From: Prorocentrum cordatum
Taxonomy: Eukaryota; Sar; Dinophyceae; Prorocentrales; Prorocentraceae
Assembly (NCBI GenBank): GCA_963575745.1
Contig: CAUYUJ010000914.1
Span: 173,290 to 237,289, forward strand
DNA: 64,000 bases
Direction: 5' to 3'
Shown: positions 45,305 to 56,115 of the stretch, one piece after another
Layout: every line of letters begins with the position of its first letter
Position numbering within the stretch: position 1 is the first letter of the stretch
The notes under the pieces: model-generated
Databases searched by the model: none
What the model was told of the DNA's origin: nothing
What the model saw: the letters and a program-made list of their open reading frames with translations, nothing else
Translations under genes and position numbers: made by a program

Positions 45305-45578
45305 CTGTACAAGAATCGCGCCTTCGCGGCGCCTGTATCTAAAAAAACCATGCCAGTGTCCTGGGAGAGATTTGTCACACTGCCCGTCCTCGTCGCCATG
45401 GGCGCACAGGGCTGCATATAAGTAGTTCTAGAAAAGATCAGAGGGATGAGCAACGCGTTGGCTCAGCATCCTTCGTTTGCCTTTCGCTTTATCCAATAGT
45501 ACTCCTTCCGTAACCTAGGATGTCGAAGGAAGCTGGCCGCGTGGAATCGATCGAACCACTTATTATCCAACCCCAGAG

Positions 45579-45990
45579 TCAATGTTTTGTAGCTCGCAAA
45601 ATATTGCCCCCACCATCGGGAGATCGCCCATTGAATGCGTCATGTTCTTCATCACTGGCAATTGCAGGTCGTCGATCATCAGAGTGCACGTCGTAGCCCA
45701 AGCCGAAACGCGGATTGCGTTGCTTCGACAGGCAGCCTGGCTCGAGGATCATCACGGCGACTTCCGACGGCACACTCCATGACGGACCCGCTCGCCGTCG
45801 CCGTGCCTTTCGAAGTCGCCATATCATATTCTGAATCGTCACGTCAGCAGTCACTCCATTCTGAAACTCCTCATACGAACAGTCGCTTCTCCACGTAAGA
45901 AATCATCCAGCGTATATTGTAGATCGGGAGTATGATCTGCCTCCATCCCGCCTTCAGTTCCTGGCTTGGATACATTGTCTTTCTGCTCTT
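45579..45990 (-). pseudogene. Fragment of the LINE between endonuclease and RT
   Basis: Protein-like minus-strand sequence in two frames (RRYNTIASYRPTLEEQKDN onward near 46020-45851, and MIWRLRKARRR onward from 45854). It lies where the linker or the start of the RT is expected, but no motif is certain. Confidence 0.35.
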
Positions 45991-46120
45991 CTAGTGTCGG
46001 GCGGTAGGAGGCGATTGTGTTGTAGCGTCGGTTCTTTACACCAGTGGAGCAGCCCGAAAGAAGACGAGCCAATGTGTGAACTCCAGCTTGTTGGCCTGCA
46101 GCACGCGCTTCTCCAAGTCC

Positions 46121-47213
46121 CACCAGCCCTTTGGGCGTGAGTGGTTTAGGGAGCCCTGCTAAAAAACGACGACCCTCACGAGGATTCTGGCCCCGTCGGG
46201 GGGATACAGTTTGGCCCCTCTGCTCTTCTTTGAAGCCAAAATCATTGGTTTCACTAGGATTTTGGCCCCATGTTGGCCTCCTGAGGGGGCCGCGCTCATC
46301 TTCCTTCATAGCAAAATCATTGATTTTACTAAGGTTTTGGGCTCATTTTGTCCTTCTCAGGGGGCAGCGCTCCTTTGCGCTTCAGAGGAGGTCGCAAGAG
46401 GCCCCAAGATGGCCCCAAGAGGCCCCCAGGAGCCTCCCAAGAGGCCTCCAAGAGGTCCCCAAGAGGCCCCCAAGAGGCCCCAAGACCCCCCAAGAGGCCC
46501 CCAAGAGGCCCCCTGAGGCCCCACGAGGCCCCCCAAGAGGCCCCCAAGAGGCCCCCAAGAGGCCCCCAAGAGGCCCCAAGAGGCTCCAAGAGGCCCCCAA
46601 GAGGCCCCACGAGGAGCCCGAACGACTCACACCAGGACGAGGGGCCCGAACGACTCACACCACGAAGAGCCCGAACGACTCACACCACAAGGAGGGGCCC
46701 GAACGACTCACACCAGGACGAGGCGCCCGAACGACTCACACCACGAGGAGCCCGAACGACTCACACCACGACGCGGGCCCCGAACGACTCACACCACGAG
46801 GAGCCCGAACGAGTCACACCAGGAGGAGGGGCCCGAACGACTCACACCAGGATGAGGGGCCCGAACAACTCACACCACGAGAAGCCCGAACGACTCACAC
46901 CAGGACGAAGAGCCCGAACGACTCACACCACGAAGAGCCCGAACGACTCACACCAGGAAGAAGGGCCCGAACGACTCACACCAGGACGAGAAACCCCAAA
47001 CGACTCAAATCACGAGGAGCGCTTTCTCTCCCTCCTCCTCCGCCTCGTCCTTCTCCCGCTCCCCCCACAAGGAGGATGTACAAGGAGGCGGGAGGAAGGA
47101 GGAACAGGGGAGATATGCGGGGCCAAGCGGACGCACGCCTGAAAAACACGACTGTCGGCATGCTTCGCAAGAGTTGCTGCTGTGAGATGGGCTGGTGGGG
47201 ATACGCGAAGCGT
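46121..47213. repeat. Composite modular repeat, copy B, nested in a LINE
   Basis: Modules: CACCAGCCCTTTGGGCGTGA (46121), CCAAGA-rich block (46385-46610), minisatellite (46615-47032), CTC patch, and GATGGGCTGG plus GGGGATACGCGAAGCGT (47186-47213). It separates the LINE endonuclease/linker (47.2-48.6 kb) from the RT part (45.98 kb downward), so it looks inserted. Confidence 0.55.
46615..47032. repeat. CCCGAACGACTCACACCA minisatellite, 15 units
   Basis: Fifteen units of 25 to 29 bp. Two main types alternate irregularly: one ending CACGARGAG and a longer one ending GGACGAGGGG. Confidence 0.85.
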
Positions 47214-47224
47214 ACAGAATTCCT

Positions 47225-48639
47225 GGTGGAGTCGCTTCCGATGGATGGCGCGGCGCCGCCTGGCCCACTGGCGCAGCTGGTAATTATTCCTCTTGATGTT
47301 AGTGAGTACCTCTAGGTGTGTGTCGTCGTAGTCAGTTGTCTGACCATCAAGAGCACAGAACGCAGCCGCCTCCACGCGATGTGCCCGTCGTCGCCGAACC
47401 AACTCGGGTCGATGTCTTTGGAGGCGTCGCTCTGCTGTGTCGGCCTTCCTCGGAGTAGCGCCAAAGTGTTTGAGACCGATCCGGTGTACCTCCTCGGCAC
47501 AAGGATCGTAGTAGTGATCAGCGTGCTGGTGCAATTCCCTTCGCTCGGTAAAGTACGTGTCTCTGTCCTGCATGGCTTGCTCGAGGTCCCTATGGGATGC
47601 TTCCCTACCCGATCCTGTTTGGAGAGCTTCCGCCAGCTTCGCGTGGTCCCAGCGCAGCATATCATCACGGGGAATGAGAACGGGGCTCTCATAAAGGAAA
47701 TCCAGAATCACAAGGAGGTGGTCCCGAGGGGTGCTTGTCGGGTTCAACTGTAGAAGGCGGCCCACTCTCCAAACAACTCGGCACTGTCTGACTCCAGGCC
47801 CCAGGCCCTTCGGGATCGCGAAGATGTCGAAAATGGACTTGCCGCCCTGGGTACTAAAATATGTCGGTCCTGATCGCAACGTGTAGGTCCCAAGGGCCAT
47901 GCGGTCTAGATCCAGAAGCATGTCCGTGAAGATCGCGCCCGCGGGGCCATTCTTCTTGAGGCGATCTGGGCCTAGGTGGCTCTCGTCGGGGTCCACTGGG
48001 GAGCCGTCCTCCAGGAGTCCGAAGCCCGAGACGATGTCTAATCCCAAGATTGGAGTACTCCTAGCACGACATTGTCCGACTTGACTACTAACGTATTCCT
48101 CACGTTGGCTGCAGCGTCCTTCTGGGCTCGTCGTTTGCGTCCTGCTCCGTGTAGTGGGGGAGGGTAGACACAAATAACAGTCACATCCAGAAGTCCTGAT
48201 TTCAGTCGGATCCCCCATATCTTCCAGCGAACCTGCGCGGCCCAGGGACAACCGAGTAAACGCGTCCTGCCCGAAATCAACGGCCCAATATGATATAATA
48301 AATGCCTGCGCTGCTGTTGCTGTAAGGTGCTCGCTCCCATCCAACATGTATTGCTGTATAGTGCTTGCCCGCATCCTCCGTGTGGTAGCCCCGTCCCTCC
48401 CACTCCCTAATACACGTCCCTGGCATCATCAAAATATCACAATCCAGTTTTGTACAAATCTTTGCAACACGACCAGTGGAGCATAGAGAGAGAAGGTTAC
48501 ACACTGCAGCTCGAAGAAGGCTGCCCATCGCCACCAGTCCCCCGCATAGGCTCGCGACATGCATCAGCGGCCGAACATGGCAAGCCTGAGGTGCCGACCG
48601 CTGGGGGTTTGTCAGTCTTGGAATCGCCTCAACGTTCAT
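47225..48639 (-). pseudogene. LINE endonuclease and linker, broken
   Basis: The minus strand carries an EEP endonuclease in three frames: NLLSLCSTGRVAKICTKLDC (48560-48500), LKSGLLDVTVICVYPPPL (near 48210-48150), TPILGLDIVSGFG (the GDxN motif, with Val where Asn is expected) and TYFSTQGGKSIFDIFAIP (the S-x-x-D motif), then PRDHLLV. A long basic helical linker follows (ADHYYDPCAEEVHRIGLKHFG). With the RT at 44.2-45.3 kb it makes one decayed LINE. Confidence 0.65.
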
Positions 48640-48663
48640 TATGGTGTGTGTGTGTGTCTGAGG

Positions 48664-48733
48664 CTAGGAGGAGGAGGAGGAAGAGGAGGAGGAGGAGGAG
48701 GAGGAGGAGGAGGAGGAGGAGGAGGAGGAGGGG
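48664..48733. repeat. GGA microsatellite
   Basis: GGA units with one AAG change, followed by G-rich sequence to 48980. Confidence 0.9.
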
Positions 48734-49035
48734 GAGAGGGAGAGTTTGGGGGGGAAGGGGAAGGAGGGGGAGGGAAGGCAGGAGGAGGGATGGAGGGGAG
48801 GCAGAAGAGGGATTCAGGGGGAGAAGGGGGGGGGGGCATGGAGGACGATGGGGGAGGGGGCTGAGGAGGACGGCTCGTGGCTCGGGGAAGGGGCGGGAGC
48901 ACGAGCGGCAATGGAGGAGCAACGCACGGAGCAGGATGGAGGGGAAGAGCAGCTGGCAGCGGGAGTGGGGGGGGGGGGGAATTACTGAAAAGGAAATTGA
49001 TTAGTGGCGCTCACAGAGGGGGTAAGGGGAAGGTG

Positions 49036-49143
49036 GGAAGGCTTCTTAGAGGCACCCCTGCTTCTTAGAAGGCGCCCGCCTTCCATCTGTAGACGGCAAG
49101 GCCTGCGCCTTCCAAGAAGCAGCCTCGTTCTAAGAAGCCTTCC
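49036..49143. repeat. Nested foldback element
   Basis: Outer perfect 15-bp arms GGAAGGCTTCTTAGA / TCTAAGAAGCCTTCC (49036-49050, 49129-49143) and inner 16-bp arms GCTTCTTAGAAGGCGC / GCGCCTTCCAAGAAGC (49060-49075, 49105-49120, one mismatch). Non-coding. Confidence 0.8.
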
Positions 49144-49261
49144 CTCCTCCCCCTCTGCGCATGGCCGACTGGAGCAGGAGGGAGAGAAGCAGAGCTGTCG
49201 TTGCGTTGCCGCTGTTGGGGAACCGGCGGGCTGTCTCAAAGAAAGATAATCTCGGTGATCT

Positions 49262-49358
49262 CCAGAGGCCCTCGCAGGCCTCCGGGTGGTCAAGATGGGG
49301 CGGAAACGTCCAAACATCTCCTGCCTCGATCCCCGAGGGTCGATGGCAAGACTTCCTG
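49262..49358. repeat. ~97-bp dispersed repeat
   Basis: Begins CAGAGGCCCTCGCAGGCC and ends GACTTCCTG; a homologue lies at 58732-58827 in the same orientation. Both contain GATCCCCGAGGGTCG. Confidence 0.65.
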
Positions 49359-49505
49359 AAAGGTAGACTCTGGATCTCGCATCCAGTGCAGCAGAAGCAG
49401 AACGAGGTCTTTCCTCGGTGGACTTCTGCTGGGACCGCATCGTGGACAGAACGATCGACACCTCAGGGCCGCCCGTCCCGCGATCAACGTCCTCTCATCG
49501 TTGTC

Positions 49506-49899
49506 GTCGTTCTCCTCCTCCTCCTCCTCCTCCTCCTTCTCCTCATCCTCCTCCTCCTCTTCATTCTATGCCCTCTTCGTCCTCAGTCTCACGCCTCCAT
49601 CCTGCCCCCCACCCATCCGCCTCCGTACCATTCTCATCCTCATCCTACCTCGCTCCGTCCTCCTTCTCCTCCTCCTTCACCTCCTCCTCCTCCTCCTCCT
49701 CCTCATCGTTCCGCCGCCTCCTCCTCCTCCTCCTCCTCCTCCTCCTCCTCCTCCTCCAAATAACGTCCTTCCTCTGTCCTCTTCCCCTCCTGCGCCACCT
49801 CCTCCTTCACCTCATCCCCCTCCTTCCTCTTTCTCCTCCTCCTCTTCATTCCTCCTTCTCCTCCTCCTCCTCCTCATCATCATCAGTATCATCATCACG

Positions 49900-49965
<66 letters not shown>

Positions 49966-50450
49966 AGCACCATCATCATTGTCATCGTCATCATCATCCT
50001 CATCGTCATCATCAGCAGCATCTGCATCAGCATCATCATCATCACCAACATCATACGCATCACCATCATCGTAACCACCATCAGCATCAGCATGACCATC
50101 ATAAACATCATCATCAACATCATCAGCATCATCATCGCCAATCATCAGCATCATCATCATCATCATCATCGTCATCATCATCAGCATCATCATAGAGATC
50201 AGCATCATCAGCGACAGCCTCATCTTAATCAGCCTCATACGCAACATCAGCATCATCATCATCACCACCATCATCACCATCATCACCATCACCATCAGCA
50301 TCATCATCATCAGCATCATCATTACCAGCATCATCATCATCATCATCATCCTCCTCCTCATCATCATCATCATCATCCTCATCCTCATCCTCATCATCAG
50401 CATCAGCAGCAGCATCAACATCATCATCATCACCGTCACCATCATCATCG
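49506..50450. repeat. CTC arrays then (ATC)n arrays
   Basis: CTC/TCC units at 49506-49860, then CAT/ATC units with GCA and ACC variants to 50450. Homopolymer reading frames are repeat translations. 50451-50870 has no convincing gene. Confidence 0.9.
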
Positions 50451-50870
50451 TTCCATCCCATCCTCCCTTCTCCCTCGGTGTCCTCCTATAAGGAAGAAGG
50501 GAGAAGGGGGGGAGAAATCGCCAGATGAGAAGGAAACCCGGAAGAGCAAGGTGAGGAGGAGGAGCGCGCCCGATCCCCGCAAAGGCCGCGCGAAGGCGGC
50601 GGGCGCCGTCCAGCCCACGTCACCCGTGGCATTTGCCGCACGGGACAGTGGCCGCACATTTCCTACAAGATCTTCCTGCAGACCGCGCAGCACGCTTTTG
50701 GTGGTACACGCTCGGCGCGCATGCAACATCATGCATGGGCGCGAAGTGACCACTGACGCGACAAGGCAGAGGAGGAGCAGGAGGAGGAGGAATGAATGAA
50801 TGAATGAATGCGCTTCCTGCTGCGGCCGGTAGTCTTGAATTCTCGGGTGGCATTTGTCGCCTGAGTGCGG

Positions 50871-53800
50871 CTAATTCAGAGGTGTCGTCATGTCGTTGAC
50901 CTGATCTGGCGCCGCAGGGGCGTTCCAGGAATGGACGCGCTCCCGCAGGATCGGCGCGTAGACCGAGAGGGCGCGGCGGCCCTCGAGCGCGCCCCCCCTC
51001 GCGCCTCTGCGGCAGGCCACCACGCCCAGGGCCACGGCGCCCGCAACCATCAGCGCCGAGGCGAGCACGAGGGGCGACGTCATCGGCTCGGCGGCCCGCC
51101 GCAGAGGCACGGCGAACTTGGCCTCGGTGGCCTCCTCCTCCTCCTCCTCCTCCTCCTCCTCCTCCTCCTCCTCCTCCTCCTCCCCCTCCCCCACCTCCTC
51201 CTCCTCCTCCCCCTCCTCCCCCACCTCCTCCTCCTCCTCCTCCTCCTCCGCCTCCTCCTCCTCCTCCTCCTCCTCCTCCTCCTCCTCCTCCACCGCAGAA
51301 CTTGGCCTCGGTGGCGGGGCAGCCCACGTTCTCGGCCCTGCAGCAGTAGTCCTTCTGCCCCGCGCTCCAGTCCGAGGTGTCCACGGCGGCTGGGCCCTTG
51401 GACGCCCACTCTGGGCACCACAGGAGCTCGTTCGTGCAGCACCACTCCTTCTTGTCGTCGGTCCAGCCCCTGGCCCAATCCCACAGCCCTTCGTGGCAGT
51501 CGTAGTCCGCCGCGCCGTCGGCGGTCTTCGGGGGCTTGCCCTTGCAGCTGTATGGCGGCGAGGTCGTCGACGCCTCCGCTGGGCTGGCGGAGGAACTCGA
51601 AGTCGCGGACGAGCTGGAAGACGCGCCCTTGGAGGTCGATGGCACGCCTGGCGGACCCGTGAAAGTGTCCTCGTCCCAGCTGGATGTGGTGCTCGACGGC
51701 TTCTGGCTGCTCGGCGACTTCTCGGAGCTCGCGCAAGGGAAGCCCTTCGTCTTGCAGCAAAAAGCTTTCTTTTTCTCGGACCAACCCGTCAACCACATGC
51801 CGATGCCCGCCTGGCAGTCGAAGTCCTCGTCCTCGTCCTCGTCCTCCTTCTCGGCTTCCCCCCCGTCGCAGCCGCGACCTTGCGAGTTGCAACAATACTT
51901 CTTCTTCGCGTCGGGCCACCCCATCCTCCAATTGTCGTAGCCGTCCTTGCAGTCGTACTGCTGCGTGGTCGTCTCCACTACATCCGCGTCGTCGCCGCAG
52001 CCCAGACCTTCGGCCTTGCAACACCACTCCTTCTTCTTTGTGGACCAACCCAGCTTCCAGTTGTCGTAGCCGGCCTGGCAATTGTATGTTTCAGACGTGG
52101 TGGTCCCGTCCACGCAGCCGCGGTTCACCGTCGTGCAACAATATTCCTTCTTGTCGTTGGACCAGCCGGCCACCCAGTTCTTGAAGCCGGCATCGCAGTT
52201 GTACATCATCGTGGTAGTCGTGCTCTTCTTGACCACCTGTGTGGTGGTGCTGATGCTGGTGCTGCGACGCGACGTCGTGTTCTCGGACTCGTCGCATCCC
52301 TTGCCCTTGTTGTCGCAGCACCACTTCTTTTTGGAGTCCGACCAACCCTGCTTCCAGTTGTCCAGGCCATCCTTGCAGTCGAACTTGTCACTGGTCGCCG
52401 CCTTCTCAGGTGGCGGTGGCGGTGGCGGAGGTGGAGGCGGTGGCGCCGGCGTCGATGTCGGAGGTGTCGATCCGTCCAAGATGTGGTCCCAGCCTGCGGG
52501 GCACTCCAGGCCCTGCTCCCGGAACTGCACGCAGCAGTACGCCTTCTTGGCGTCGCCCCAGCCACTGTAGTGCCCGCCCCTGCAGTCCATGGGGTCGTCG
52601 CCCAGCGCGGTTGTCGTCGTTGTGGCCACGCGCGTCGTCTTCGTGCGCTTCGGGCAGCCAATGTCCTTATACATGCAGCAGAACTTGCGCGTGTCGGTGG
52701 GCCACTCCTCGTCCGCGTCCCACTGCGTGCAGCACGCACTCTTCTTCTCAATCGACCAATCGTTTTGCCAGTTGGCCAACCCCACCTTGCAGCTGTCCGA
52801 GGCCGAGCCCGGCTCCTGCGCCTCGTCGAGGGAGCAGCCCTTCTGCCTGTGCTTGCAGCACCACTTCACCTTCGTGTCGGGGTGCAAGATGGCTTCGTAA
52901 GTGAAGCCGGCGTCGCAATTGTACGGGTCGCCCGGAGCGGCCGTCTTGTTGTTCCCCGGGCAGACGCCCTTCACGTCGCAGCACCAGTGAACCTTCTCCA
53001 CCGGCCAGGAGATCTCCCAGCTCTTCAGCCCGTTTTCGCAATTGTACTGGTCCTCTGGGGTGGTCGAGCCGAAAGGCAAGCACCCCTTGCCCTCGTGCTC
53101 GCAGCAGTAGGCGACCCTCTCGTCTGGGTGCGTCCTTTCCCAGAGGCTGAAGCTTCCAGAGCAGTCGATGCCATCCTCACCAGTGGTGGCCTCGTCTGCG
53201 GGCGCGCACGCTTTTCCTTTGAAGCGGCAGCACCAGTGGACCTTGTCCTTGTCCCACTTCTTGTGCCAGTGCTTGTACCCATCGTTGCAATCGAAGGGCT
53301 CGTCCGCGCCCGAGGACTTCGCGTCCGACGCGCAGCCCTTGTTCTCGTGCTCGCAGCACCAGTTCTTTTTGGCGTCGTCCCACCACTGCTTCCACTTGGA
53401 GTAGCCGGTATCGCAATTGTACGGCTGATCCGGCTTGGTGGTCGTGACCCGCTGCTCCGCGTTGCTCGAACCCACGCAGCCGCGCTGCTCATGGTAGCAA
53501 CACCAATCCTTCTTGTGCTCTGTCCACTCGAAGGCGGGCCCGTCGCGGCAGTCGTAGTGGCCCTTGGGCGTGGGTCCCGACGGCGCCGGGGCGGGCCACG
53601 CCCAGGGCCAGAGCCACCCCAGCTGGGAGGGCGGCGCCGGAGACGGCGTCTTGTCCCGCGCCGTGGGTGGCTCCGTGGTTGGAGGCGCGGGGGGCCCGTC
53701 GCAGCCCAGACCTTCTGTCTCGCAGCAGTAGGTCGTCTTCGATAGGTTCCACGTCGAGGGCGTCCCCGAGTCGCAGTCGTGCGTTTCAGGGCATCCGCGC

Positions 53801-56075
53801 TTGTAGTTGGCGCAACACCAATCCTTCTTGTCGTCCGACCACCCGGTCTGCCAGCTCGGAAAGCCCGCCTCGCAGTCGTGCGGGAGCGACTTGGCGTCTG
53901 CGTTGTCCTCTTTGTCCTCGCCGTCTGGGCAAGCGAGGTCATACTTGCAGCAGTAGTACCTGGTGTCCTCGGGCCAGTTGTCCGCCTTTTTGAAGCGCTG
54001 GCAGCAGTACTCCTTCTTCGGTACCGTCCACACGTTCTGCCAATTCTCGATGTCTGCCTCGCAGTCCAGGCCTGGCTCCTCGGACGGAGGGGTCGAAGAG
54101 GCGCCCACGTCGCACCCGCGCCCGACGAGCTGGCAGCAGTGATCGTCCGCGCCAGCGGGCCAGACGGACGTCCGCTCCCAGCGCTCACAGCACCACCCCT
54201 GCTTTGCATCACTCCAGGTCTTCTCCCAATTCCGCAGGCCGTCCTCACAGTTGTAGGGCGTGTCCGGCCTGCGACTGGTGACGACCTCCGAGTCGCTGCA
54301 CCCTTTGTTCTCGTTGTCGCAGCACCACGTCTTCTTCGACTCCGACCAGCCCGTCGTCCAGGTGACGAACCCGGCTTCGCAATCGAAAGCGGGCGACGAC
54401 GACAGGCCGTTCAGACCTCGGGGAGACGTAAGACTCGGGTACGGGGGACTCGGGTTGGCCTGACGGGGGCCATCATGAAAATGACGATGCCCAATCTGGA
54501 ATCTGACGCGAGCTCCCGCTGCAGACATCCCACGAACGCCAGACCGTCCAAATCCGGGGCGCGCCCGTCAAAAAAACGACGGTAAACCCGAGCTCCGGCT
54601 TACTCGGGGGCGCGCAAACGTGGATTAGCGATCCATGGATTTGGCGCGCGGTCGCCAAATCCATGGATCGGGAAGGTGACCTCCACAAAACGCGGCCAAT
54701 GCCGCCTCGTTCGGCGGCGGGAATCCGCGATTTCCCATGGAAACGGGACCCGTCGCTAATCCACGCCCCCTTGATCCATGTTTGCGATTGCCTGGCTTCC
54801 TCGAGCCTTACGTTTCCCCGAAGACCGCCCACGAAGTCGCCGACGGCGTCCTCCGCCTCGGGCACGGACGCGAACGCGTCAAGCCCGTCTGGGCCGGAGC
54901 AGCCGACGCCCCAGTGCAGGCAGCACCACGCCATCTTCGACGCAGGCCAGGCCGTCCGCCAGTCCTCCGCGCCGGCCTGTCATTATAGCTCGGGCGTGTC
55001 CCCCCACAGGCAGCCTTGGACGAGAAAACAAAGGTACCCCGAAACATATTCTAACAATATTCAAACAGAATCGAGAAATCGTCCCCGGACTGTGTTTTGA
55101 CTATTGTTGAATCTCCCCCCCTGTAGAGGGACACGCCCGACTTAAGCCTGGCAGTCAAAGGCGAAGTAGCTCTTCTTGCAGCCCTGCTTGTGCGTCCTGC
55201 AGCAGAAGTGCCGCTTGAAGGGGCCCCACTCCTCCATGATCGAATCACCGTTGGACAGGTCGCATGAGAACTTTTTCTCCACGTCCGAGTGGTTCTTCCA
55301 GTCCTTGATGTTGTCCAAGGTCTGCTCGAGCTTCATGATCCACGGGTACTTCTTCAGAATCTTGCTGTTACTCCTGACCATCTCGAGCAGCTCGTCCTTT
55401 CCTTCGTCCGCCGTCAGCGTTCCGTCGGACTTCTCGGAAAAGGCCTCCCCGGGGAGCGGGAGCGCCCCGGCGTCTTCGGCGGCCGCCTTGGAAGCCGTGG
55501 TCGACGGGGCGAACGTCATCACGGGGGCGCCGCCTGATTGATTCTCACGGTCGTCCTCCCCTGACTGATTCTCCTGGCCGCCCTCGTTGAGCAGGGACCG
55601 ACCGGCCCGGCAATCCTATAGGCCTACCACGAAATGTTCCCAGAACCCAGAACTTCTGTTGATAACAGAACAGAATCAATGATCTTGGAATATGAGCCCG
55701 ATGTGATGAAACAAAACAGTCTGAGCCAGAAATGCCCCAATAACATTTCGTGCATACCACACAAGGTTCTTAGAACATGTTTTGGCAGGCCGATACGAAA
55801 ACCAGAACGCTACGTCGCTGCTTGACCTCGCCGTCGGCGCCCCGGCGCGGGGGCGCCAGCACGTCTCCAGGGCAGCCGATCTGCGCGCTGATGCAGCACA
55901 GGTCCCTCTCCTGCGCCGTCCACATCATGGGGTCGCCGTCCTGGCAGTTGACGTGTGCTTGCGCTCTCGCCACCAGCTGCAAGAGGACGGGCACGGCCGC
56001 GGCATACGAGCCGCGCATCTGGCCAAGCGTCCGACGCCCAGAGCCGCTGCGACGGCTGCGGCCAGCATGGGGCAT
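50871..56075 (-). CDS. Secreted/type I membrane protein with ~23 Cys-Cys repeats
   Basis: Five exons: 56075-55797, 55615-55148, 54976-54826, 54416-51307 and 51122-50871 (1,419 residues). The first ATG after the spliced-leader relict is 56075; Met 56018 gives a cleaner signal peptide (MRGSYAAAVPVLLQLVARAQA). The body is about 23 units of the pattern D-C-x-(A/D)-G...W...W...K-x2-(W/Y)-C-C-x5-GC, spaced by Ser/Thr/Pro/Asp-rich linkers. A membrane helix (SPLVLASALMVAGAVALGVV) and a basic tail (CRRGARGG) follow. This predicts a cell-surface protein with a disulfide-rich ectodomain; ligand unknown. I do not recognise a named family. Each splice junction restores frame and, at introns 1 and 2, completes the FDC(R/Q)AG repeat start. 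No stop or frameshift breaks the exons. Confidence 0.8.
51123..51306 (-). other. Intron 4: GGA array between 17-bp direct repeats
   Basis: The minus strand reads GCCACCGAG|GCCAAGTT at the 5' border and again at the 3' border (plus-strand copies 51299-51315 and 51115-51131). Splicing GAG|GC...GAG|GC removes 184 bases with GC-AG ends and brings the ectodomain into frame with the membrane helix; without it the frame runs into poly-Gly. The interior is almost all GGA. Confidence 0.75.
54417..54825 (-). other. Intron 3: terminal inverted repeats and nested palindrome
   Basis: Spliced GGCG|GTCTTCGG...CCCCGAG|GTCTG; 409 bases, phase 1. The ends are inverted repeats: CGGGGAAACGTAAGGCTCG on one side and CGGGGAGACGTAAGACTCG on the complement of the other. 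GGTCT occurs at both insertion borders like a target-site duplication. Inside, 54631-54668 is a perfect 16-bp palindrome arm pair (ATCCATGGATTTGGCG), itself within a wider inverted repeat (TGGATTAGCG near 54621 and its complement near 54755). Confidence 0.7.
54977..55147 (-). other. Intron 2: introner-like with 13-bp terminal inverted repeats
   Basis: 171 bases, TGCCAG|GC...ACAG|GCC, phase 0. Perfect inverted repeats TCGGGCGTGTCCC at 54990-55002 and 55128-55140 extend with mismatches to about 21 bases. Removing it joins FDCQ to AGAEDWRTAW, a normal repeat start. Confidence 0.8.
55616..55796 (-). other. Intron 1: introner-like with imperfect inverted repeats
   Basis: 181 bases, TTTTC|GTATCGGCC...GGCCTATAG|GATTGC, phase 0, GT-AG. 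The ends are inverted repeats that begin exactly at the splice borders: GTATCGGCCTGCC and, on the complement, CTATAGGCCTACC (18 of 24 matching when extended). Removal joins VLVF to DCRAG. Confidence 0.75.
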
Positions 56076-56115
56076 CACGGCACACCCGCGGCTGGAACCT
56101 GCAACCGCTAGGCTG

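Larger units (their letters stand above)
42823..48639 (-). mobile_element. Second LINE, decayed, with nested repeat
   Basis: Endonuclease, linker, RT and zinc-finger parts occur in the correct order on the minus strand over 5.8 kb, interrupted by the composite repeat at 46121-47213 and by at least four frameshifts. That all parts belong to one copy is inferred from order and strand. Confidence 0.55.

Noticed and set aside
49846-50461. Poly-Met, poly-Asp, poly-His and poly-Ile frames in GAT/ATC arrays (also 25.4-26.3, 39.1 and 56.4-57.5 kb)
   Set aside because: Repeat translations only.
51118-53745. 875-residue plus-strand open frame opposite the Cys-repeat gene
   Set aside because: It is the antisense of a GC-rich gene; the minus strand has the regular Cys repeats, signal peptide, membrane helix and splice logic.
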